From NCBI GenBank assembly GCA_032622095.1, contig CP136064.1, positions 256,909,863 to 256,973,862 of the forward strand: a stretch of DNA of 64,000 bases, read 5' to 3'. Below the pieces are notes generated by a model, which worked only from the letters and a program-made list of their open reading frames with translations, did not search any database and was not told the DNA's origin. The translations under genes and the position numbers were made by a program. Positions 57,523-64,000 of this stretch are shown in pieces; position 1 is the first letter of the stretch, and every line of letters starts with the position of its first letter. This stretch comes from Siphonodentalium dalli (lineage: Eukaryota; Mollusca; Scaphopoda; Gadilida; Siphonodentaliidae).

Positions 57523-58741
57523 CAGAACAAGGCTTCCAGTTCCATTGGTATATGTGGATTTTTACCCTTCATGTGTACAGGCATATATGTCTGGACGATT
57601 GTTTCTTCAATGAGCTTTATCTTAGATATAAACAGAACACAATGCGCATCTTAATCGAGAATGAGTTGCGGATGTCGCAAGGATATCTTTCGCGAGAACT
57701 TACGTAGCTCGAGCGAAATGTAACTATTCGCCGTCCGCAACGAATTCGATAAAGGATTCGTGATTATGATGCAAGTTGTGTTCTGTATTTATTCCGCACT
57801 TTTATGTCAGGAAAGTTCAATTCGTGGCTGTCACATCCATTGATACATGTGCTATAGCTACCTTTATTGTGATTGAAAGGCTTGTGAACCAGTAATGATC
57901 GGGACATCACCCTTAGCGGATCGTTGGCGTAATCTACGCCCTCCTCCTTGTCGACTACATGTACGTCAACAAGAATAGTTCTGATTTGTATTACACTATA
58001 GAGCTATACAATATGTATTCAATGGCTGGGATTCCGTTGAATACAGTGTCAATTGGTGTGGACTAAAAGTCGACAAACGTATCGATCTGCGGGCCGTATA
58101 CTATGTAAACTCATCGATCTACTGGGCCCTATACTATAGAATACAATTTTTGTAATATCAGCGTTAAGTTGTGAATTACTTATTCTGTAATACATATTTT
58201 GTGTTCTACAGTATTCGACTGAATTCCTGTCAGTATATTTCTTTCACTGTATAGATTGAAACTCAATATATGCCCAAAACTGTTCATATGCAGAATACAT
58301 TGACATGCAATGACTTATATAAACTTTTGGCGAACCATCTATATACCGGGATTCACTGGACCGGAAAATCGTTGCATTTTGTGGAGAAAAGGGGGGCTGG
58401 ATGTTTCATCTTTTCAGAGTTCTCGAACGTTACAGCTTTGTAATGAGCAAGAACTCGCATTAGGGATTGATAAAGTACTGGCTAAGCGGGTTCCACGGTA
58501 CGACAGTAATACAAATTTTATAAAATCTCAGTATAATATTACATGTACTACTGCATATGCTAATTTATTTATTTTTCACGCCGTGATCACGGCTATTTTC
58601 CGTGTGGATAACGGTGATGACGATTAGCTGAGTGCATGTTCTTTGTAATGCGTTACCGGAATCTCAAAATTAACACATCGTCAGTGCATTGTTTTCGCTC
58701 AATAGAGTTGAAAGCAGATAGCCATGTCAGCGGCCTAGATT
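57523..58741. other. No recognised gene
   Basis: A 105-codon frame (58310-58627) has no recognisable domain. A short inverted echo, cgatctgcgggccgtatact / atcgatctactgggccctat, lies at 58080-58140. Confidence 0.35.
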
Positions 58742-58880
58742 TTAACCCTTTTAGTGCCAAGTCCGATTTTTGTATCAACCCATATTTCCATAATCATTTT
58801 TCAAATTTATTTATTATAATAATGTGATACATTGATGGAAAGATCTGTCCAAAAATCGAACTTGGCACAGAAAGGGTTAA
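58742..58880 (+). mobile_element. Family C MITE without cassette (C2)
   Basis: 139 bp bounded by TTAA (58742-58745, 58877-58880). Terminal repeats are CCCTTTTAGTGCCAAGTCCG and the complement of its end (aaatcgaacttggcacagaaaggg). It has the same outer sequence as C1, including gatttttgtatcaacccata, but no palindrome. It therefore shows what family C looks like without the hairpin cassette. Confidence 0.8.
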
Positions 58881-59427
58881 TTAAGAATGGGGCTCAACAC
58901 GTTTAGATAAACGATCTTTGTGCGGCGCTACATAGATAGGGTGGGATTTCGTGCTGAAACAACAACAGTTACTGATAATTTCAGGCTAATATTTACCATG
59001 AAATTATGTAACTTGTTTGGACCGCATGGATTTTTTTATGCTCAAGAAGTTTGCGGTCACCTTGTGAGCTAAACAATTTAATTTGGTTAATTGTGCCACT
59101 CAGAAGTGCATAGCTACAAACTATGACGAATGTTCCATGAGTGAATTTTTAGAACAAATCGGGGTCCCCTGATCCTTAACTTACCAATGTAGTAATGCGT
59201 GTTGGTTTTAAACCAAATGTCATATGTTTGCCTAAATTCAGCCGCTTATAGTTGGGTATAAATTGACGGTACCTAGAATTGTGTGCAGTTTAAGTAGTTG
59301 TGCTATTTGAAAATCGACGTTGGTTGTCCTCGGAGACGCTGGAAGAGTGGGTGTTTGTCCACATTGGAATGTCCAAATGAACGTCCTTTAAAGTAAATTA
59401 GATCTATTTTGACCTTACAGAACCGGA
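58881..59427. other. No gene seen
   Basis: Nothing recognisable. Confidence 0.4.
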
Positions 59428-59519
59428 CGGTGTGTATTAAAGCGACCATAATAGACACATTTCGCCTTTTGAACGGTGTGTATTAAAGCGACCATAATAG
59501 ACCCATTTCGCCTTTTGAA
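59428..59519 (+). repeat. 46-bp tandem duplication
   Basis: Two copies of cggtgtgtattaaagcgacc plus ataatagacacatttcgcct tttgaa, with one difference. Confidence 0.9.
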
Positions 59520-59611
59520 CGATGACAGATAATTATTATGAATAGCTATTTGTTTATTATTTTTTTTCACACGGTCCAAAAAACCTTTTCACAGAATTGA
59601 CGACGAGTCCA

Positions 59612-60021
59612 TTTGTGAGACAATCGTGCTTACTACTCTCAGTAAGGGAGACAATCGTGCTCACTACTCGCAGTAAGGGAGACAATCGTGCTTACTACTC
59701 GCAGTAAGGGAGACACTCGTGCTCACTACTCACAGTAAGGGAGACAATCGTGCTCACTACTCGCAGTAAGGGAGACAATCGTGCTTACTACTCGCAGTAA
59801 GGGAGACACTCGTGCTCACTACTCACAGTAAGGGAGACACTCGTGCTTACTACTCGCAGTAAGGGAGACAATCGTGCTCACTACTCACAGTAAGGGAGAC
59901 ACCCGTGCTTACTACTCACAGTAAGGGGGACACTCGTGCTTACTACTCACAGTAAGGGAGACACTCGTGCTTACTACTCACGGTAATGGAGACAATCGTG
60001 CTTACTACTCGCAGTAAGGGG
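59612..60021 (+). repeat. 31-bp minisatellite
   Basis: About 13 copies of agacaatcgtgcttactact plus cgcagtaaggg. Two alternating subtypes (caatcgtgc / cactcgtgc and ctcg / ctca) suggest multi-unit duplication. Confidence 0.95.
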
Positions 60022-60154
60022 ATTAAGGGACTACGTGTCGTGATTATTTTGTACTTAATTAAGCTGTTGTCAGGTCATAACTTAGCACTTTGCGTTCCAC
60101 ATGTGCCTCGTGTTTCACGACGAAGAATGATTTGATTGCCACTAATAGATATAA

Positions 60155-60325
60155 TTGTTTTATGGTGCCCACATTCATAGTGAGCAATGGGGGATGCCGC
60201 AGTGTCCTGGGCCCACAAAAAATGTACCCTGCCTTGCTCACCGGAAGCTGTGTTATGCTAATGATGAACAGATAGTCTGCCGCAGGAGCAGTTTTAGCCA
60301 GTCAAAAGTACAAAGGCAGAAGTAA
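60155..60325 (+). CDS. Short frame at the outer edge of the left arm, unidentified
   Basis: A 56-codon stop-free frame ending at TAA, lacking its own start: LFYGAHIHSEQWGMPQCPGP, with HRKL and ANDEQIVCRRSSFSQSK later. It is repeated in the right arm with three amino-acid changes and about one silent change, so selection on it is not evident. The Cys-Pro-rich opening and basic end could be a terminal exon or a transposon-protein tail. I do not recognise it. Confidence 0.2.
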   Translation: MFYGAHIHSEQWGMPQCPGPTKNVPCLAHRKLCYANDEQIVCRRSSFSQSKVQRQK

Positions 60326-61343
60326 AAGATAAAATTATAGAGCACCCTGGAAGTCAGTCAAATATCTTTTAATTATCAATATTGTATTTAGGTTGAATTA
60401 TTTGTTACTATTGTTTATGTAACAATCATAGTATCCACTATGGTTATAATTGAATGCATTTATAAAAAGTTAACTTAAAATTGGCGTAGGTAATTATAAA
60501 AAATTGTTAATATGCATACCTTTAAATTATAACCAAAGTTGGTCAACAAGCCTATATAGGTCAAAAGTAAAGTCAATAATATGTTGTAGGTATAATAATG
60601 AGGTATCTGGTTTTAGTTTATACACAAAGTATAGTCTGATAATAATGGGTCTATAGTCTGCTTTTTGATCGAATTGTTTTGAATTACATTTATACATATA
60701 TGTTTTATATTTTATTAAAATAAAACTTCCCTCATATCCTTCTTAATGAGATTCCGTTGATTATCAATTATGTGCAGTGAGTATCAAACCCTATATAATT
60801 ATGAATAAATATAATTATTATATTAATATTATAATAGTGTATAATATAGTTTTTTGTTTCTAGCAGCATAGTATTGCTATAAAGGTTATGCCGTTATAGG
60901 GGTATGCCATAAAATGGTATAAATGTTTTAATGGATTATATTTATAACAATCTCTTATGTGTCGTATACATGTATATACATTTTAAATTATAGTATTATA
61001 TAATTGTAAAGTTCCTTTTCTTAAATATCCTTTAACATGATTAAGTCCATTTTATTTGTGCTTATAACTACATGTATGTCCGTTAAAATTAATATAGGAT
61101 TTGGCATTTAATATAGTATCATCTTATAATAATTAAGGCAATTATGTGAATATTCCAAGGTATTGTCCTATGCCCCTTAATAATATTATGTTCTAGTACC
61201 CTATTGTTGGTAGTACTATGCTGTGTGCCAGCGTTCAAACCAGGCATACTAATGCACATAAATTATCGTGGTGGTGGACAGACAGTTAAACAAACAGACA
61301 GACAGACATACATAACATATAGCCATATGTACATTATAAACAT
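60155..61343 (+). repeat. Left arm of a 1.2-kb inverted repeat
   Basis: 1189 bp that reappear, inverted and nearly identical, at 61753-62928. The outer edge starts at ttgttttatggtgcccacat. The inner edge ends after gtacattataaacat. The arm is strongly AT-rich in the middle, with a GC-richer outer 170 bp and a (gaca)n word near 61298-61312. Confidence 0.95.
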
Positions 61344-61752
61344 ATATACCACAAGTCAGCAATCTGCAACTGATGATGACCCTATCAAAAACTTTGGCAC
61401 CTTTTCCAAAACATCAACCTATTAGTAACATATAAAACCAAATTCCACCTTTGGCAGAAATAAATTATCTTTAGGGGGTACGTTCTAAAACATTTTCAAA
61501 ATTATTTTAAACCGCTCCAGAAATATACTCTCCATTTCTAAATTTGGTTATGAGAACAGGGAACAAATTGTCTGCAAAAAATTGGGACCCTGACCATAAA
61601 AACATGCCTATTCATTAATATGCTTAGCAGACAACCTCCCCTTTCTCATACCTAAAAACCTATTAATGCGTGTAATCCCCTTATACCAAACCATATACCA
61701 CTTAAGAGATATATATGCATGTAGTACATTAAATGATGTCTACAAATAAACA
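61344..61752. other. Spacer of the 1.2-kb inverted repeat
   Basis: 409 bp of single-copy AT-rich sequence. It includes the end of an open frame (to 61425, ...DDDPIKNFGTFSKTSTY) and no recognisable gene. Confidence 0.5.
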
Positions 61753-62928
61753 ATGTTTATAATGTACATATGGCTATATGTTATGTATGTCTGTCTGTCT
61801 GTTTGTTTAACTGTCTGTCCACCACCACGATAATTTATGTGCATTAGTATGCCTGGTTTGAACGCTGGCACCCAGCATAGTACTACTAACAATAGGGTAC
61901 TAGAACATAATATTATTAAGGGGTATAGGACAATACCTTGGAATATTCACATAATTGCCTTAATTATTATAAGGAGATACTATATTAAATGCCAAATCCT
62001 ATATTAATTTTAACGGACATAGTTATAAGCACAAATAAAATGGACTTAATCATGTTAAAGGATATTTAAGAAAAGGAACTTTACAATTATATAATACTAT
62101 AATTTAAAATGTATATATAAGGCACATAAGAGATTGTTATAAATATAATCCATTAAAACATTATACCCTTTTATTGCATACCCCTATAACGGCATAACCT
62201 TTATAGCAATACTATGTTGCTAGAAACCAAAAACTATATTATACACTATTATAATATTAATACAATAATTAGATTTATTCATAATTATATAGGGTTTGAT
62301 ACTCACTGCACATAATTGATAATCAACGGAATCTCATTAAGAAGGATATGAGGAAAGTTTTATTTTAATAAAATATAAAACATATATGTATAAATGTAAT
62401 TCAAAACAATTCGATCAAAAAGCAGACTATAGACCCATTATTATCAGACTAAACTTTGTATTAAAACTAAAACCAGATACCTCATTATTATACCTACAAC
62501 ATATTATTGACTTTACTTTTGACCTATATAGGCTTGTTGACCAACTTTGGTTATAATTTAAAGTTATGCATACTAACATTTTTTTATAATTACCTACGCC
62601 AATTTTAAGTTAACCTATTATAAATGCATTCAATTATAACCATAGTGAATACTATGATTGTTACATAAACAATAGTTACAAATAATTCAACCTAAATACA
62701 ATATTGATAATTAAAAGATATTTTACTGACTTCCAGGGTGCTCTATAATTTTATCTTTTACTTCTGCCTTTTTACTTTTGACTGGCTAAAACTGCTCCTA
62801 CGGCAGACTATCTGTTCATCATTAGCATAATACAGCTTCCGGTGAGCAAGGCAGGGTACCTTTTTTGTGGGCCCAGGACACTGCGGCATCCCCCATTGCT
62901 CACTATGAATGTGGGCACCATAAAACAA
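61753..62928 (-). repeat. Right arm of the 1.2-kb inverted repeat
   Basis: Complement of 60155-61343 with scattered substitutions and a few small indels (for example missing bases near 62118-62130). The same 56-codon frame is on the minus strand at 62928-62758. Here it continues upstream on the minus strand to 62988 with a different 20 residues, because the flanks differ. Confidence 0.95.
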
Positions 62929-64000
62929 CAAGGACAGTTTGAGAACAAAATATGGCTCACATCTAGCGGTGACCCAAAATATCCACATAGGAAAAAGTTC
63001 TCCAATAAATGCTGGCTGCAGGGTGCGCCAATTGATTCAAATTCGAAATTTAGCAGGGTGTACTGCTTGTGGCCATGTTTTCCCCGCAAATTTGATAGAC
63101 TGATGGACAAAACCACTGAATCCGTTGAATCAATATACATGTATACATGGATTAATTTATATGCATTGTTATACACAGTACTGGTATATAAAGGTACTGA
63201 AAATAACTATATTACTAGTATACACAAAATAAACCATATATCATGGCTATGGGTTCTAATATCCGAACATGACAGCTGAGAACTTGGTGTGAATTAAAGA
63301 GTGGTGGTTTCTCAAGCATATCTAACCCTCCACGTTAGAAACATGCCATTAAATGTCATAAGTATAATCTAGCTTGAGGACAGAAGTGATCCATAAAACC
63401 CCCTTAATTCAACCAGGTCCTCGCGCGATGTATGATCGATCACATGATGATCTAGGGGGATTAGAATTGATGTATAAAAACAGCACTGCATGTAAATATA
63501 AAATAAAATAGTGCTACATCTTATTACAGATTATTGCCATATATAATCAGTGATTATACAGACAGTCTGACAAAATAAAGTTTCAGTGACACTCTATCCG
63601 AAGAGGGGAATAATTTCATCTGTTACAGTCAATGGAGCAATTATGAATCTGGAAAGGTGAAATTTCTAAGTAATACTAGATATCGACATGACGCGATAAA
63701 ATATAACGTAAATGCAATATGGCCGCTGGCGACCATTTTTTCCTATGAAATTAAAAAAATATTTGATAGCTCTCATCTGATAGATCAATATCAAGATAAA
63801 TATGAAGTTTGGTGATGATCGGATGAGTGAAGTGGACTGTGGTTGTGGTCTGTGCTAAACGGTTTAGTAATGCTTAAAAAGATTCTTACCTTAATATTTT
63901 TATGTTCACTTTATAAACTTCACTGAGTCATCTTTGTCATGTATTGAGTTTGATATCTTTTGTTAACAGTTTATAAATCATGTATGTCTCATGTTTGTTA
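62929..64000. other. No recognised gene
   Basis: A plus-strand frame to 63279 and a minus-strand frame to 63176 overlap at 62842-63176; neither is recognised. The moderately GC-rich patch 62930-63110 (ggacagtttgagaacaaaat onward) could be part of the same unknown element as the arms. The remainder is AT-rich. Confidence 0.3.

Noticed and set aside
58310-58627. 105-codon frame ending DNGDDD
   Set aside because: No recognisable domain, AT-rich codons throughout, and no splice or promoter support.

Overview
The window reads as animal (metazoan) intergenic DNA, most likely from a marine invertebrate. It is AT-rich and has no operon-like gene packing. It is crowded with minisatellites, MITE-type DNA transposons, foldback palindromes and decayed non-LTR retrotransposons. 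The reverse-transcriptase fragment, LINE tails of the type 'tatagcgcc...aagcgc', and the 'cttgcccaaggggcacaac' motif are of kinds I associate with molluscs and other lophotrochozoans. That placement is inference, and species cannot be named. I found no complete functional protein-coding gene, no rRNA, no intact tRNA and no CRISPR array. The coding content is transposon debris plus one plausible host exon at 32341-32538.

Layout. 0.6-6 kb: an inverted-repeat element, two TTAA-bounded MITEs, a 456-bp foldback and smaller hairpins. 6-11 kb: a retroposon tail, a tRNA-like fragment, a minisatellite flanked by copies of one dispersed repeat, a palindrome, and a 53-bp minisatellite that grew out of a MITE hairpin. 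11.3-13.9 kb: a CpG-rich CCAAT/E-box segment, then a minus-strand LINE remnant with reverse transcriptase. 15.7-24.5 kb: nested MITEs and minisatellites. 27.0-27.7 kb: a frameshifted P-element/THAP9-like transposase. 30.8-36.3 kb: a 20-bp minisatellite, the candidate exon, and a 94-bp satellite interrupted by a MITE. 37.7-43 kb: foldbacks, a second LINE tail, a 1.4-kb element with perfect 54-bp terminal inverted repeats, and a third MITE family. 43.6-47.1 kb: a triplicated segment containing an expanding 30-bp repeat. 48.0-49.5 kb: a 100-bp palindrome and a GC-richer retroelement ORF1-like stretch. 50.1-56.2 kb: a 27-bp satellite with higher-order structure that is open in frame on both strands. 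57-59 kb: further MITEs. 59.6-63 kb: a 31-bp minisatellite and a 1.2-kb inverted repeat around a 0.4-kb spacer.

The most striking signal is a 67-bp near-perfect palindrome present about 18 times. It usually occurs as a facing pair between CCCTGTG and CACAGGG, and it sits inside three MITE families with different outer termini: family A (TTAA + CCCTTTACCCAAC), family B (TTGTGACCCGCC) and family C (TTAA + CCCTTTYAGTGCCA). One decayed copy has been converted into a minisatellite. It looks like a mobile hairpin cassette shared between transposon families.
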